The translations under genes were made by a program, and so were the position numbers. 64,000 bases of DNA. Source: Nymphaea colorata (lineage: Eukaryota > Streptophyta > Magnoliopsida > Nymphaeales > Nymphaeaceae). The stretch lies in contig NC_045151.1 in the NCBI RefSeq assembly GCF_008831285.2, forward strand, positions 10,154,571-10,218,570. The letters are read 5' to 3'. This document shows, piece after piece, positions 1 to 11,922 of this stretch; the first letter of the stretch is position 1, and each line of letters starts with the position of its first letter. Under the pieces are notes generated by a model. The model made no database searches and was not told the DNA's origin. It worked only from the letters and a program-made list of their open reading frames with translations.

Positions 1-406
1 TAAACCCTAAAAAGGCAAGGGCATATGTTTAGACTTCAGTCTTTAGTCAAGCAGTGGATCTTTCTACTCACCCAAAAAACCATCACCTAGTCATTGAGGA
101 GACTCCAGCATTGCCCACCACAAAATGGTGCGTCATCAATGCTGATAATGACAACCATTCATCGAGATATATAAATAAACATCTGCAATGCAAAAATACC
201 CACTGATGCTCATTAAGGCGTCGGCCCATCAAGAAACAAACCAGTTGTGATTTTTAATATCTTAAAACCGAATTGTTGGGTGACAGATAAGTGGTGAATT
301 GATCTCAGTTCTACAACTTTAAAGTAAATAAAAGTATGCATCATACTCATGTGACAGACTGTAAATTATATCTTAAAAAATATCTTGACGGCACAACGTT
401 TCTTAA

Positions 407-560
407 GGGCTTGTTTGGCAATCAGAATAGTAATACATGCATGTATCTGTCTTAAAAATAGAGGGACATTCATATAGTACTATGACATAACGTTTCATGA
501 GTAGTTTCTCCAATTATTAATGCTGATACATGAAACAGTGTGTTATTGTAATTATACCCT
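407..560. mobile_element. Tourist-like MITE remnant, right end lost
   Basis: The left end reads GGGCTTGTTTGGCA, like terminal repeats of plant Tourist (PIF/Harbinger) MITEs. The better copy at 30,239-30,399 shows the matching right end TGCCAAATAAGCCC. Here the right terminus is missing after about 560. The superfamily is inferred from terminal sequence only. Confidence 0.4.
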
Positions 561-1084
561 AAATTAAGAGGGACATGAAACTATGTTTGCCATGTAAATA
601 GGCCAATAAGCACCTCCTCCCATCTCTAGCCCGGTTTTGGACTACATTGTGGTCAGCATGTAGCAGCACACTCTTCAACCCAGTCCATTAATTTTACAAA
701 GCCTAAGAATTCTTTTTCTCAATGTCACGTTCAACTCTTTTCTTGTAGTAGCACTCTGTCAGCCGAATGAACACACTAAGTCATGAATTAGCATACTAAT
801 TACAGCAATTTCAGTTACTATTAGTTGGGTCCACCATTTTCCATGGTACTTAATAGGACATGATACAGTGTGCAAAAAGCTGCCGATGCACACTAATTAA
901 ACCTTTTGCTTTTATTACTCAAGTAAAAATATGAAAAAAAATATGTTGTGGGTCATCAATTTGGCACAACTGAATCAAACCAATATAAATCACATTAACG
1001 ATCCCGGGAGATGATTAAAATGCCCATCAAATTTTTCTCCTTGTTTCACGTTGGATCAAGCATGTGTCGTTGAATATGCCTACA

Positions 1085-1250
1085 CCAATGCGCAAAGCGA
1101 TATGTGCCACAAAAATGTTGGTGAGACATTTTCTTCACTGATGGCCTCCATAGCCGTCAGTAAAAGATTTCCGACATTTTATTTGCCGTTGTCCTCTACA
1201 TAAATCAGTAAAACTTTTGCTGACATTTTGAGGTTGTCAGTAAATCCACC
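1085..1250. repeat. CACTA-like subterminal motif cluster, copy 1
   Basis: Short direct and inverted copies of motifs of the type GTCAGTAAAAG, TTCCGACATTTT and CTGACATTTTGAGG are packed together. Similar reiterated TACCGA/TCGGTA motifs occur in subterminal regions of plant En/Spm (CACTA) elements. No transposase and no clean CACTA terminus is seen, so this is probably a fragment. Confidence 0.4.
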
Positions 1251-1619
1251 TTTTTTTTTATAAGGCATGGGTTTCTCATAGTGGTTCAACTAGGACTTGG
1301 GTCCAGATCTTCTACTTGGAAGCAGGATCCGAAAATCCTTGTGATGTTAGTAGGGGAAACTACATACCTCTTCCAAATTTATAGTAGAATAAGGAATATT
1401 TCTGGAAAATGAAGAAGGCAAAAGGGACACCATAAATCAAAGCCAATTCTATTAATTGGGATTGTTATTCAATGTCAACTTCCACTATTTAGCCCCCCCC
1501 GCCCCAACACACACACACACAGATATATATAATGCTTTTTATTCTCAAAACGGTGGTTTAGTGGAATGTAAAGACAGAGACAGACATGATAAGCTTATAT
1601 TCAAAATAAATTAGGTATA

Positions 1620-2113
1620 AAATGGCTTTGTGATTCACTTGATGTGGACTTTGGGAAGACGATCAAACAGCTGCGCCCAAGACTCCATGAGACATGCAAA
1701 TTATACAGAATGTAAGAACATTGGCAATAAGACAGTGGTGGCTCTTTGTCAATCTATTGAGAAGCTGAAAATGGCGAAGGAAGCAACAGTTCAAAAGGTA
1801 TGTATACTTCTATTGTAATTGTAAGCAAAAGTACTGATTGTTCCATGTTTCCAATAGTGACAAAACAATGTCTTTCAATCACAATCAATACTTTTTCTTA
1901 CACAAAAATGCAGACAGTAGAATAGAATTAATCTACACACCTTCTGAATTCTTGATTTCTTTTCCATTTTTAGCATCTCAATGAACTGGGAAAGACCCAC
2001 CAGCATGTTATTGCTAACGTTCTTACATTGTGTCTACCTGTCTCATGGAGGCTTGGGTAATCCTGACTAACTGTCTTCCTAAAGTCTAAACCAAGTGAAG
2101 CACAAAGGCCATG
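1620..2113. repeat. Module B hairpin, copy B1
   Basis: This is an imperfect palindrome with arms of roughly 220 bp around a loop of about 50 bp. The left arm carries ACTCCATGAGACATGCAA, GTAAGAACATT and GAGAAGCTGAAAATGG; the right arm carries their reverse complements in mirror order (CCATTTTTAGCATCTC, AATGTTCTTACATTGTG-type, TGTCTCATGGAG). An RNA read through it could fold into one long hairpin. The short reading frames here are mirror images on the two strands and are unlikely to be genes. Confidence 0.8.
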
Positions 2114-2898
2114 CACCCACTGTGCCAAGCAGAGGTAGAGCTAGGAATTTTTTATTAGAATGGCCAAACCGTAGTTTTAAAATTTTGACGAGGGTTGAAA
2201 TGTAACTTTTCAACAATTCTATACATGGTAAGTGAAATTACATATAGATTTTTTCTATGACCCCAATCGGCCTCCCTTAGCTTTGCCCTTGCTACCATAC
2301 TTTCGCAAACCATTGATTAAAACTTGAGATCACCACTAGGAAGCTCAGTAAGATACTAGGATTTGTCCTTCAACAACCAAATTTATAGAAAAAATATATG
2401 TGAGCAGGAAAGATATTGGAAAATAAGGTTTCAGGCAATACTATATGCATAAGTAAAAAAACTCAGGATTCGATGTGTCAAAACAAGAATGTGAATTTTA
2501 GGTTTCAATATTGTTGTTGACATTTTTGATGTGTCTATCATGACAAGAATGGCAATTTTATATTTCAATATTATTGTTGACATCGGATGCCATTTATCAT
2601 TTACCACTACCAATTGTACATTCCAAACTTCATGTATTTGTATCTAAGTTTTCCTAACCTATGCTTGTGCTTCAATTGAGATAATAGAGTTGGCTAAATG
2701 ATCCCTCACATCCAACATTGCTTAAAAACTAGATGTCATAGATTTATACAATGGGTGATATAGTTCTAGCATTAGTGCAGCAAATTATTCAAATTTGCAA
2801 GCTATATGCTCTTGTAAAAAAGTTTCTCACAACATATTTGATAACTGTAATAGAAATTTCAGATTTTAATATTAATTTAATATTAATATTTGTGAATG
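2114..2898. repeat. Module C, copy C1 (no gene)
   Basis: This is a diverged copy of a block that follows most hairpin copies (also near 11,942, 17,603, 22,209, 34,328, 53,672 and 55,560). It is recognised by ACTTGGATTTGTCCTTCAAC-like text, a twice-occurring GGTTTCAATATTGTTGTTGAC segment, and an end leading into an (AT)n tract. No coding potential is seen. Confidence 0.65.
2130..2291. mobile_element. hAT-like MITE inside module C1
   Basis: The left end CAGAGGTAGAGCTAGG and the reverse complement of the right end (CAAGGGCAAAGCTAAGG) match each other and resemble the CAGGGGCGGAGC ends common in plant hAT-type MITEs. The related copy at 55,560-55,720 shows both ends, and modules C4 and C5 keep a right end ending in CTGCCCCTG. 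I did not find a convincing 8-bp target duplication. Confidence 0.45.
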
Positions 2899-2925
2899 CT
2901 ATATATATATATATAGATATATGCA

Positions 2926-4289
2926 TTGATTATGAGACATTTAATTAATTTCGTTACATGTTTAGCGACATATTACATATAAGATAAAATTTTCAAAAAG
3001 AGGAATGAGCTATAATTTATTATTTTCATGAAAAAAATTATTTCATAGCTTGCGAAGTGCTAGAGTAATTATTATTTGTATTTTTATGCCAAATATGAAA
3101 AATACTAATGTTGAACCGTATGAATCACCAACCAATTGGCCAATCAGCCTATAAATTAGTTCTCATGGTCCTGATCCTCAATCAATATATGCTGCAGTTA
3201 AATGTGTCATGGCTCCATCCAAGCTCCTTTTTCAAGAAGTGAAGTTAGGATTTCAGTTGATATAAGAAAGAACCTATTGAATATCGTGAATGTATATCGT
3301 GTGCATCATATTTTCAATTACTTAAATCCATTTTTTAGATGTTGTTTGTAATCCAGTGTTTCTAAGATCGGATCAATACTGAGTTTGAGATTCAATCATG
3401 AAACTTGATATCAAATTTGAAACTCATGATATATGAACTACTTCACTAGATCAATCCACTAAACAGTTTCAAATTTTACTATCTGTTGGACAAGAGTGAT
3501 GGGTCGCTAGAACTCTGTTTTACATGAGGCCATATTGCTTATGGGAACAATAGCACTTTTGTTTTATTTTAAAAGGATTAATGAATTTAAAACGAGAGTG
3601 AAATAGCTCAAGGTTGTTGATGTGTATGGATATTTTCTTAGCCTATCTCTACGATCCATTCTCTATTAGGATGTCAATGTATGTCCCATTTGGATTGGAT
3701 AATCCCATTGAACCTTCTGAAAAAATCAGATGTGAAAAAAATTAATATAGGATAAGGAAACCAAATCAGTTTCTGATTCAAGAGTTGAAATCAAGTCATG
3801 TTCAAATTTGATTCAGATATACATAAATATGCAATGGGATTTCACATTCAGATTAGATTTATTTTTAAGTGAATATTCTATAACTAATGCCCTTAAATTT
3901 TGGAAATCATGCTTGTGGGAATTGTTGCATCAAACATATGTTATCTCACTATTGTGTAAACCCTCTTTGGAGATGATGTATTGCAGATATTATCTAATTG
4001 GCACGTACAGAGATACCATTAGTGTTGTCTTTGCATTATGACAGCGATAAGACGAAACCACAATGGAGCTGCCTGTTTTGAGAAGCGATATTTTATGCAA
4101 TATTCTGTATGCGCCATTCCAACATACCAAAAGAAAAAAAATGTGGTAGTAGATGAAATTTTAAGCCAGAAAATCCGCTTTAAATGAATTCTGACTTCTG
4201 TAAATGATGATCCGTGATTTTTGTAGGCTTCAATGGACCATTCAGTTAGATAAAATGATGTTTCCATTATGTCGTCTATTAAGAAAGAT
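2926..4289. repeat. Module D, long form, copy D1 (no gene)
   Basis: The block begins after an (AT)n tract with GCATTGATTATGAGACATTT. Long-form relatives are at about 18,395-19,805 and 56,341-57,190, and shorter forms occur at 14,770, 24,663, 28,270 and 37,553. The short forms lack about 300 bp between the reiterated AAGAAG segment and TTTAAAACGAGAGTGAA. Short frames such as 3,808-4,041 are not conserved between copies, so I do not call a gene. Confidence 0.6.
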
Positions 4290-4355
<66 letters not shown>

Positions 4356-4388
4356 TAGATAAAGAGAAAGGGAGAGGGAGAGAAAGTA
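4290..4388. repeat. (AT)n microsatellite with purine tail, left of element E1
   Basis: About 60 bp of alternating TA are followed by a GA-rich run that leads straight into element E1. The same arrangement precedes E2 (as GT) and E3 (as AT plus GA). Confidence 0.95.
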
Positions 4389-4390
4389 GT

Positions 4391-4715
4391 TGAACCATGA
4401 CTGGTATTTATTTGTCAAAATGACAAATGATCTGAGCCATCTGACCTTTTGACTCAAATGCTAGCTCTTTTGTTTTTTTTTTTAACTGATTCCTCCCTCC
4501 CTCATTGTCTCTTCATCCCTGCCAGCTGTGGTAAGTGGCATACTGGGAGGGAGAGAGGAAGAAGATGGGTGGATTATTTCACACATCTCCACCCAGCACC
4601 TCACTAGCGGGTTTGCCAAGACTCAACTGAGTTTCGGGCCACCAGGTGGCTACAGCGGAGATGGGTGGAATCCACTGTCTTTTGTTAACACGAAAGAGGA
4701 CCTCCGGCAGATTTT
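4391..4715. mobile_element. Element E1, long-TIR DNA element, right half missing
   Basis: The left end (TGAACCATGACTGGTATTTA) and interior match element E2, which has two long inverted ends. E1 is cut near 4,715, where the sequence switches to module F text. The apparent coding frame at 4,528-4,752 crosses this junction and is unlikely to be a real gene. Confidence 0.6.
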
Positions 4716-5098
4716 GAGAATACTTATGTGTTCCAAATTTATGGTAAAATAAGCACCTAGAGAAATAAAATGAATGAGGAAAAAAAAAAAGGAATGCTGA
4801 TATTTTTCAGATGGGTGAGTGCATGTACTCGTACAGTGGTACCCTTGGGGATAGGACCAGGTTCTTGAGAGTGGATATCATTGAGCATAATCCATTTATT
4901 CACTTTACCTTTTTAGGTTTTTCTTTCGTGCCTCATACTTAGGATATATTCCTATAAGTGAGCCTCCATTTTCCAACTCAATTTTTGTATCTCTGCCTAC
5001 GATGTTGGCTTTATAAGGCAAAAAAGGCACCATAAATCATCGCCAATGCTGTTAATGGTGATTGTCTTTCATGACAAGTTTTCAATTTTTAGCCATCT
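4716..5098. repeat. Module F, copy F1, with TATA-like box
   Basis: Related blocks precede hairpins at about 16,640, 21,171, 32,621 and 52,721. Shared features are AGAGTGGATATCATTGAGCA and a TATA-like CCTATAAGTGAGCC near 4,950. It then passes into a leader (CACCATAAATCATCGCCAAT) found before most B hairpins. Confidence 0.55.
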
Positions 5099-5099
5099 G

Positions 5100-5142
<43 letters not shown>
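5099..5142. repeat. (AT)n(GT)n microsatellite before B2
   Basis: A compound TA and TG dinucleotide run sits at the position that carries a microsatellite before several other B hairpins. Confidence 0.95.
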
Positions 5143-5145
<3 letters not shown>

Positions 5146-5220
5146 TCTGATTTTTCTTCTCAAAAGGTGATTTAGTAGAAGGTCAAGGGAGAGACACATG
5201 GTAAGATCACATGCAAAATA

Positions 5221-5727
5221 AATGAGGTATAACAAGGCTTTTGTGCTTCACTTGGTTCTGATTCAAGAAGACGGTTAGTCAGCTGCACCCAAGACTCCAT
5301 GAGACAGACAATTATACACAATATGCAAACATTAGCAATAAGTCAGTGGTGGGTCTTTGTCAATCCATCGAGAAGCTGAAAATGGAAAAGGATGCAAGAA
5401 TTTACAAGGTGTGTATAATTCTATTGTAATTATAAGCAAAAATAACTGATTGCTTTGTTGGTACTGTAGGAACTACAGTAATCTCAAAGCCAATAGCTTT
5501 TTTTCCTCAATTGAGTGAGTCCAACAAGTTCCATGGTTCCAATAGCGATAAGACATTGTGTTATTACAATTCTTGCTTACTTTTTCATTTTCAGCTTCCC
5601 AAGGGATTGAGAAAGACCCATTAGTGTGTTATTGCTAATGTTCTTACATTGTGTCTACTTGTCTCATGGAGGCTCGGGTAATCCTCCCTAACTGTCTTCA
5701 TGATGTCCAATCCTAGTGAAGCATAAA
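5221..5727. repeat. Module B hairpin, copy B2, split by the LINE
   Basis: Both hairpin arms are present: ACTCCATGAGACAGACA on the left and TGTCTCATGGAGGCTCGG on the right. The last bases of the right arm have been separated from the rest by the LINE. The 19 bases at 5,709-5,727 recur exactly at 11,923-11,941, where hairpin text resumes (GGCCACGG and onward). Confidence 0.8.
5709..5727. repeat. Target-site duplication, left copy (LINE)
   Basis: AATCCTAGTGAAGCATAAA is identical to 11,923-11,941 and belongs to the ancestral hairpin end. It marks the left edge of the LINE. Confidence 0.92.
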
Positions 5728-5740
5728 TCGCTTAGAGTGG

Positions 5741-7710
5741 GTGGTCGTGGAGAGAGAGTCTCTCCTAGAGTTTCATTCTCAAACGTCACTTGCGATTTTA
5801 CCCAATCCCCCGGCCATGCTGCCGGGGGAGTCTTCATCCATGGAGGTTGAATCTGACGAGCCTCAGTCAGATAACGAGTTGGAAGATGCAACAATAAGCA
5901 GCAGACGAACACATCATCGATGGAATGCCATCGGCAAACTTCCTGGTGTTCCGGAGGAGATGGAGGCGGGACCTCTGGTGGAGAAGGTTCCCCCCTTGGG
6001 GCAGCGACCAAATAGTGGAAAACAACCGGGACGAGACTCCATACCACTGACAACGGTTTAAAATGAACTTGGCCCCCCCGGTTCTTCTCGTCAGATTTGG
6101 AAAGGTAAGGATAGCCCTGCTCCGTCAAAAGAGGTTACCATGAAGGACCGTGAGATGGAGACCCCTGTGACCCTGCAATCTGAGGCCTACTCTGGCCTTT
6201 CTGTTGATGGAAGAAAGCAGTGCCTCCCTTCAGCCGAGGGCTTGGGTAAAGAAGAGCACTCAAAGGCATCTATCCAATCCCCTCTTAAAAGTTGGGCTGC
6301 CATGGTTGGTAACAGTGTTCAACAGGAACTACCCAAGCTGGGGGACCTAGAGATACAGGAGGAAAATGGGCACAAGTTTCTCTTCATCCCAGATGAAGTG
6401 TATGAGGAAATGGCCAAGCCGTTTAGGTTTGCTGCCATCGGCACTTTTTATGGAGGAGGTTCCAAAGCCAATATGGAATACAGTTTCGTCTTCAAGAACT
6501 TGAGACACCAGTGGAAAGATGTATGCAATCCGCGTTTCTCTGTTTTGGGCAAAGGGTTATACCTCATCAAGGTGGACTCAGAAGTTGAGCTACAAGCTGT
6601 GCTGCGGAGGAACTCTTGGCGTATTGGTGCAAAAACCTTTGTTGCTAGTCGTTGGCGCCCTGGCATGGAGATGAAGGTCGACCATACTACGCGGGTTCCA
6701 ATCTGGATTCAAATTCCTAACCTGGCGTCTGAACTATGGAATCAATCAGTTTTTGATGGAATTGCAAGGACTTTGGGAGGTGAAGTCGTCAGCATTGACC
6801 CTTTCACTCGCTCACTGGTCCGATTGGGTTATGCTCGACTGTGTATTGAAGTTCCTCTTTGCTTCTCCCCCAACAAGAAATTTTCTTGCGCAGAACCAAT
6901 GGGGATTTCATTCGGGTTGAAATTGTTTATGAAAATATGATTAGATTTTGTCGCCATTGTGGATCAGTCACTCATTTGGATTCAAACTGTACCCAGGCCA
7001 GGGTAAGCTCTGCGCAGGAGGATGAGAACAAATCTGAGCACTGCAATCTTAATGGATGGACTAAAGTTAGAATGGCTAAGAAGGCTATGAATTGGAAGCG
7101 CCCTGGGGTTGTGCAGGAGCCCTCTAATCAAGCCCTGGGGAGTAATAGGTTCAAGGCGCTCCAAAGAAACATTGAGGAGGGAGAAACTCTCCTTTCTCCT
7201 CAACCTGATTTAAAGAAACAAGCTGGTGCCAAATCTGAACAACCCAAACTTATGGAAGCCTGGATAGCTGGAAAAGAACAGAGTATAAGAGGGAGCACTA
7301 ACAAGAGACGCCGCCCTTTGTGCCTTCCCCAGATGGCCTCGGCCAATACAAAGCACACGGCCCCATCTAATGCCATTCACAGTCCTAAGATTTCTGCCCA
7401 CAAATCTCGTTCAGGATCATCGGGAAAAATTGCAGGGAGCTTCAAGTATGGTGGCTCAGGAAATTCTCTATCATCTCCTGCCATCAAGGATCATGTGAAA
7501 AAGCCCTCCCTCCGTGGGAACGCCCCGGACTCCCAGATGGTCCTCGCCTTTCAAGCGCCTCCCTCATGGCCTATTGACCCAGGAGACTCCAGCCAGGACC
7601 CCACTATGGAAATTGATCCGGGTGATTCGAGAGCTGGTAGCAAGCCTGTTCTCCCTCCTGGGAAGGAGGCAGCAGAGTCTTCCCTGGTGGATCCGAATCT
7701 GCCTTGTTGA
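5741..7710 (+). pseudogene. LINE ORF1 (DUF4283 RNA-binding protein), broken
   Basis: ORF1 proteins of plant L1 elements bind element RNA. The frame opened at 5,741 has an acidic N-terminal part and is interrupted by TAA at 6,059-6,061. It then continues in the same frame through a DUF4283-like domain (about 6,360-6,850) with the typical pattern of aromatic residues and an RWRPGM segment. A frameshift near 6,865-6,900 moves the reading to another frame. That frame carries a CX2CX4HX4C zinc knuckle (CRHCGSVTHLDSNC, about 6,950-6,992) and a long Lys/Ser/Pro-rich tail ending at 7,710. An alternative internal start is Met at 6,140. It sits 10 bp before ORF2. Domain identity is confident; the exact start is not. 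Confidence 0.88.
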
Positions 7711-7719
7711 TGTAAGGTA

Positions 7720-10700
7720 ATGCCCTGTCGCCTCCCTTTTCTTATGAAGATATTGAAGTGGAATATTAGAGGGCTTGTCCGAAAGGAAGCCCAGCGTGCT
7801 GTTTATAACTCTTTGCAGGAGAAAAATCCTGACATAGTGTTTCTTCTTGATACCATGCTTTCTAGTCACCACATTGTTGCTTTCTTTAATAGACATAGTA
7901 AGTATAATTTTGTATCCAACCACGATCAGGCGGATGGTCGGGCTCGTGTTATTGCCGGATGGAACCCCATTACCATCCAAGTGGCAGATGTTATTATTTG
8001 TAGGGACTGGATTGGTATTATTGCCAAGGAGTGCTAGGGCTCGGCCACCTTTGCTAGCTTCGGGGTTTACCTCCATCCCAACCGACTTACTCGTCAACAT
8101 GCCCTCCATACCCTTGGTAGTTCTATTCAAACTTTGAACCTCCCTACTGCTGTGCTTTGGGACTTTAATGCTGTCAGAGATAGCAATGACAAAAGTGGCC
8201 GAACTCCAAATTCCTCTTCTTGCAATGATTTCAATCAGTTCTTAGTAGACAACAATTTCAACATTGTTGAGGACCCATGATGGCATTTTCCCTGGAGTAA
8301 TAACAGGAAAAACTCTGATACGATCCTCTGTAAACTGGATTGGGCCATGGTTAATGCTAATTGGGTGCTTCAAGTGGGAGATCAGAATACCCTTCAAATC
8401 CTACCTCGGGGTGCTTCAGACCACAGTGCCCTGGTCCTCCGAGCTATCAATACCTCTTGCAGGCAACCTAAAAGAGGTCAGTTTAAGTTTCTCAAGAATT
8501 GGAGTTTGAGAGGTGAATGTGAGTAAGTCATTAAAGATGGTTGGAGCTATCAATCCTCAGGGTGCGCTTTCATTCGTGTTCTGGGTAAGCTGGAGGTCAC
8601 TCGCAACAAGCTCTCGGTCTGGAATCATATGCATTATGGTAACATCTCTGCCAAGATTGACTCCATTCAGAAAGAGCTTGATAGTGTCCAAGAAAGACTG
8701 GATAGAGGGGATTTGTCCCTTTCTGATCTCGAGTATTGCATCGGACTTGAGCTGCAAGCTACTTTAAAAGAAGAAGAGATGTTGTGGGCCCAAAAAGCCA
8801 GAATTAACTGGTTGAGAAATGGTGACAGAAATACTAAATTCTATCAGCAGGTTGCATCTGGGAGGAAATCTAGACAATTTCTTTCCGTTCTATCTTTGGG
8901 CGACCTCAATATTGAAGATCAGGATCAAATCAATGAAGAATGTACCAAGTTTTTTAAGGCATTACTTTGTGAGGATGCTGCCACCGGGTCTATGTTTGCT
9001 AATTTAAGCCCTAGTCCTATTGTTTCTAGGGAGGAAAACCTACAACTCTTAGCTCCCATCTCTGACTTCGAAATCAAGCAGGTTGTGTTTACCTCTAAAG
9101 CTGACAGTGCTCCACCTCCTGATGGCTTCCCAGCTTTCTTTTTCCAACGATATTGGCACATCGTTGGTGGTGATGTCACCAAAGCGATCAAAGGTTTTTT
9201 TGAAACAGGACGCCTAGTGAGGAAGATAAACAGGTCCATTCTTGTGCTTATTCCCAAGCATCAAGGAGCTTGCTCGCCCAAGGACCTGAGGCCGATTGCA
9301 CTCTGTAATTCCCTTTACAAATTTATCACCAAAGTTATCTGCTTTTGTATGAGACCTATTCTTGCTAGAATTATTGCTAACTCTCAGGGAGCCTTCACCA
9401 AAGGTAGGAAATTGCAAGATCAGGTCGCCATGGCTCATGAGGTTCTTAATTCCATGGTTGCCCACTATGCCCCGTCTGCTTGCTGTCAATTGGATTTGTC
9501 AAAGGCCTATGATCGAGTGAACTGGAATTTTCTCAGAAATTCACTTCTTTCGATGAGTTTTCATGATATTTGGATTGCACGCATTATGACATGCGTCTCC
9601 ATAGCTTCAATTGCAATCTCAGTCAATGGGGTTGTGGGTCAGTACTTTAATAGTACTCGAGGCCTCAGACAATGTGATCCAATGTCACCCTTCCTTTTCA
9701 CTGTTATCATGGAATGTCTTCATAGGCGTATTCTACACAGTGTGAACACTAAAAAGCTGAGTGGGCCAACTCTGCCAAGGGTTGGGAAAGCGCCAGTGGA
9801 ATTGTTTTTTGCTGATGACATTATTTTCTTCCTCCCACTTAAGCTTGAGGATCTCCAAGAAATCAAAAGTATTATGGTCGATTTTGAGACCAAAGTTGGC
9901 ATGAGTGTTAATGCTGAAAAGTCAAGATTGGTAACATTCAATGCTCAGGAAGATGTGAGTAACTTGGTTGTGGCCTCTACTGGCTGGCCCCTTGCCTCCC
10001 TTCCACTTAACTGTTTGGGGCTCCCTCTCTTTGTGGGGAAACTTAGTTTCCAACTTTGTCAACCTCTTGTTTTGAAAGTTCAAAAGAAGTTGACTTTTTG
10101 GAAGGCCTCGCTCCTCTCCTATGCGGGCAGGTTGTGCCTACTCCAATCTTCCTTTATGCCCCTTATATTTTTCTGGTGTTCTCCCTTCAAACTTCCGCAA
10201 AAGATTATTCAGGTACTCCAATCCCTTGCTGCTAATTTTTTATGGGGCTCTAATCTAGATTGCCGCAGACATCATTTACTTGCATGGAAAAAGCTTTGCA
10301 GACCGAAAGAGGAGGGCGGTGTAGGCTTGAGAAGTATCGCAGACCTAAATAGAGCTTGCTTGGGAAAGCTTGCTTTGGAAGTTGGCCATGCGACATCTCC
10401 TTGGGCATCCCTTGTCTCTAAGAAGTACCTAAGGAACCATAGTGTCTAGACTCGCAAGGGCAAGGCCAAAGACTCCTGGCTTTGGAAAGGAATAGAATGG
10501 GGTTGGGATGCCATTAGCAAAGAGGTTAGATGGTCTATGGGGAATGGCTTTACTGCTCGTGTGTGGCTGGAAGATTGGGGGGAGGGCATTTTGTTGTTCA
10601 AAGTTCCCTCCTCTACGTTCTATATCCTAGAGGCCATGTGTTCTATTTCTGTTGCAGATTTAAAGATTGCTATTCAGGATTACCTTGATGCGAAGCGCTT

Positions 10701-11309
10701 GACTATGTGTGTTCTACCTCATCTTAACTGTGTCTGCCTATCTCAATCTCAAGATTCCTGGCAATGGAGGGGCTTAGATTGGGCAAACGTAACATGGCAG
10801 CTTATTTGGGAGGACATCAGAAAGAAAGGTGACTCCCTCTATTGGAAAAAGGCCATTTGGAATGTTGTTGTTCCCCCAAGAGCCCAGTGGTACACCTACA
10901 TCGCGAGTGAGGGTAAGTTGAGTACTATGGACAACCTCCAACGGAGAGGATTTCATTTGCCAAATCAATGTCCTCTCTGTATGTCTCAGGAAGAGTCTAT
11001 AGATCACATGTTCTTTGTTTGTCCGGTCACTACTGGCCTTCGGCAGCACATCCTCACCAAATTCCACAAATCCTGTCCGACTTTCAGGTCTTTCTCGCAA
11101 GGTATCAAGTGGTGGATCGCCTCTCTTTCAAGAGGGGATGGCAAAGCAGGTGTTGGCGACTAACCTTTCCAGTAGTGATCTGGAAAGTTTGGGCGTGGAG
11201 AAATTCAACTGTCTTTGAAGACCGACCCATTTGCCCTCAACAAAATATTGACAAAATTTGGAAAGAATGTTGCTTAATTTACCAATCTTTCGATTGGCCA
11301 CCTGACTAG
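7720..11309 (+). pseudogene. LINE ORF2 (endonuclease-reverse transcriptase), broken
   Basis: ORF2 cuts the target and copies the element RNA. Reading stays in one frame from 7,720 to 11,163. An exonuclease-endonuclease-phosphatase domain (about 7,740-8,480) keeps WNIRGL, WDFNAV and SDHSAL; the expected catalytic Glu position reads Asp (LLDTML). It is followed by RT (about 8,830-9,960) with FADDIIFF and then a zf-RVT region with CPLCMSQEESIDHMFFVC (10,970-11,025). In-frame stops lie at 8,035, 8,278, about 8,524 and 10,447. A final frameshift near 11,120-11,160 places the C-terminal WKVWAWRNSTVFE segment in another frame that ends at 11,309. The 606-codon open stretch at 8,629-10,449 is the longest in the window. 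The lesions rule out activity. Confidence 0.93.
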
Positions 11310-11922
11310 AGAAGGGAGATCTCTCTTTGGGTGAACACAAACTTCTTTCCAGGTCTTAATATTCTCAAAACTGATTATGAAATTCTAATCCAAATCGCCA
11401 CTTTAAAAGTGGATGATTTCGTCAAGGTTGGGGTTCTGATATCTACCAAAAGACCGATTCATCACAAGGAAGCACTTACCTTGTTCAGGTTCTATTCACA
11501 ACCTTCATTCCTTGAAACTTCTTGTTTGGAGCATATATTGTCCATGTTGCAGATGGAGGAGCAGAATGTACAGGTTCTCTCTAACAACATACAGTGGGTT
11601 AAAGTCATGTGGCAAGTGATTCGCGATCAAAACCATTTACAACTGGGCTTCCAACATATACGCAGGCTGAAGTCGCACCTCAAGTTTTGTTGTCGTAACC
11701 CATCTAGGGAGATGGGTGTCATTTTGTCTAACTCTTTGTATTCCAATGTTCTCCTTCATTGGGACCCCTCCTCTTGTGGTTGGAAGTGAACTCGTCGCTT
11801 AGCCTTTTCTATAAGTGACGCTTTTGGGTCTTTTGTGTAAATTCCTTCCGCTCTTTGTATCTTTTGTTCATAGTTCTTCAATAAATTTGGTCGGGGGCCT
11901 CCCCCCAGCATGGTTGCATTGG
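11310..11922 (+). other. LINE 3' region
   Basis: This is the untranslated tail of the LINE, between the end of ORF2 and the right target duplication. An open stretch at 11,331-11,789 has no domain I recognise; it may be chance or a remnant of tail sequence. Confidence 0.5.

Larger units (their letters stand above)
1..1500. repeat. Module A, copy 1 (no gene)
   Basis: No coding potential is visible. The stretch is a diverged duplicate of about 29,960-31,670, sharing the motif GAGACTCCAGCATT near 100, a MITE-like insertion near 407-560 and a block of CACTA-like subterminal motifs near 1,085-1,250. It runs directly into hairpin copy B1. Module names A to J and T are my own labels for recurring blocks in this window. 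Confidence 0.7.
5728..11922 (+). mobile_element. L1-type LINE, near full length, inactive
   Basis: This non-LTR retrotransposon spans about 6.2 kb between perfect 19-bp target duplications. It holds an ORF1 with a DUF4283-like domain and zinc knuckle, then an ORF2 with endonuclease, reverse transcriptase and zf-RVT regions, in the order usual for plant L1 elements. The 3' end has AATAAA-type sequence near 11,880 but no poly(A) tail; it ends in a short C-rich and GCATTGG segment. At least five in-frame stops and two frameshifts make it non-autonomous. It interrupts hairpin B2, so it inserted after that repeat existed. Confidence 0.93.

Noticed and set aside
1-11. TAAACCCTAAA at the window start, resembling plant telomere repeat
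   Set aside because: Only about one and a half units are present, and the window is an arbitrary cut.
1620-2113. Module B as an exon of a gene (splice-like AAGGTATGTATA at the centre of the left arm)
   Set aside because: The inverted-duplicate structure explains the motif, and copies do not keep a reading frame.
4528-4752. Frame crossing element E1 into module F
   Set aside because: It spans a junction between two unrelated repeats and is broken in other copies.
5688-6128. 146-codon minus-strand frame
   Set aside because: It is a shadow of LINE ORF1; codon pattern and domain content belong to the plus strand.
7564-8130. 188-codon minus-strand frame
   Set aside because: It is antisense to the ORF1 tail and endonuclease start of the LINE, with no recognisable domain.
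11331-11789. 152-codon frame in the LINE tail
   Set aside because: It has no domain I recognise and lies after the ORF2 end; treated as LINE 3' region.
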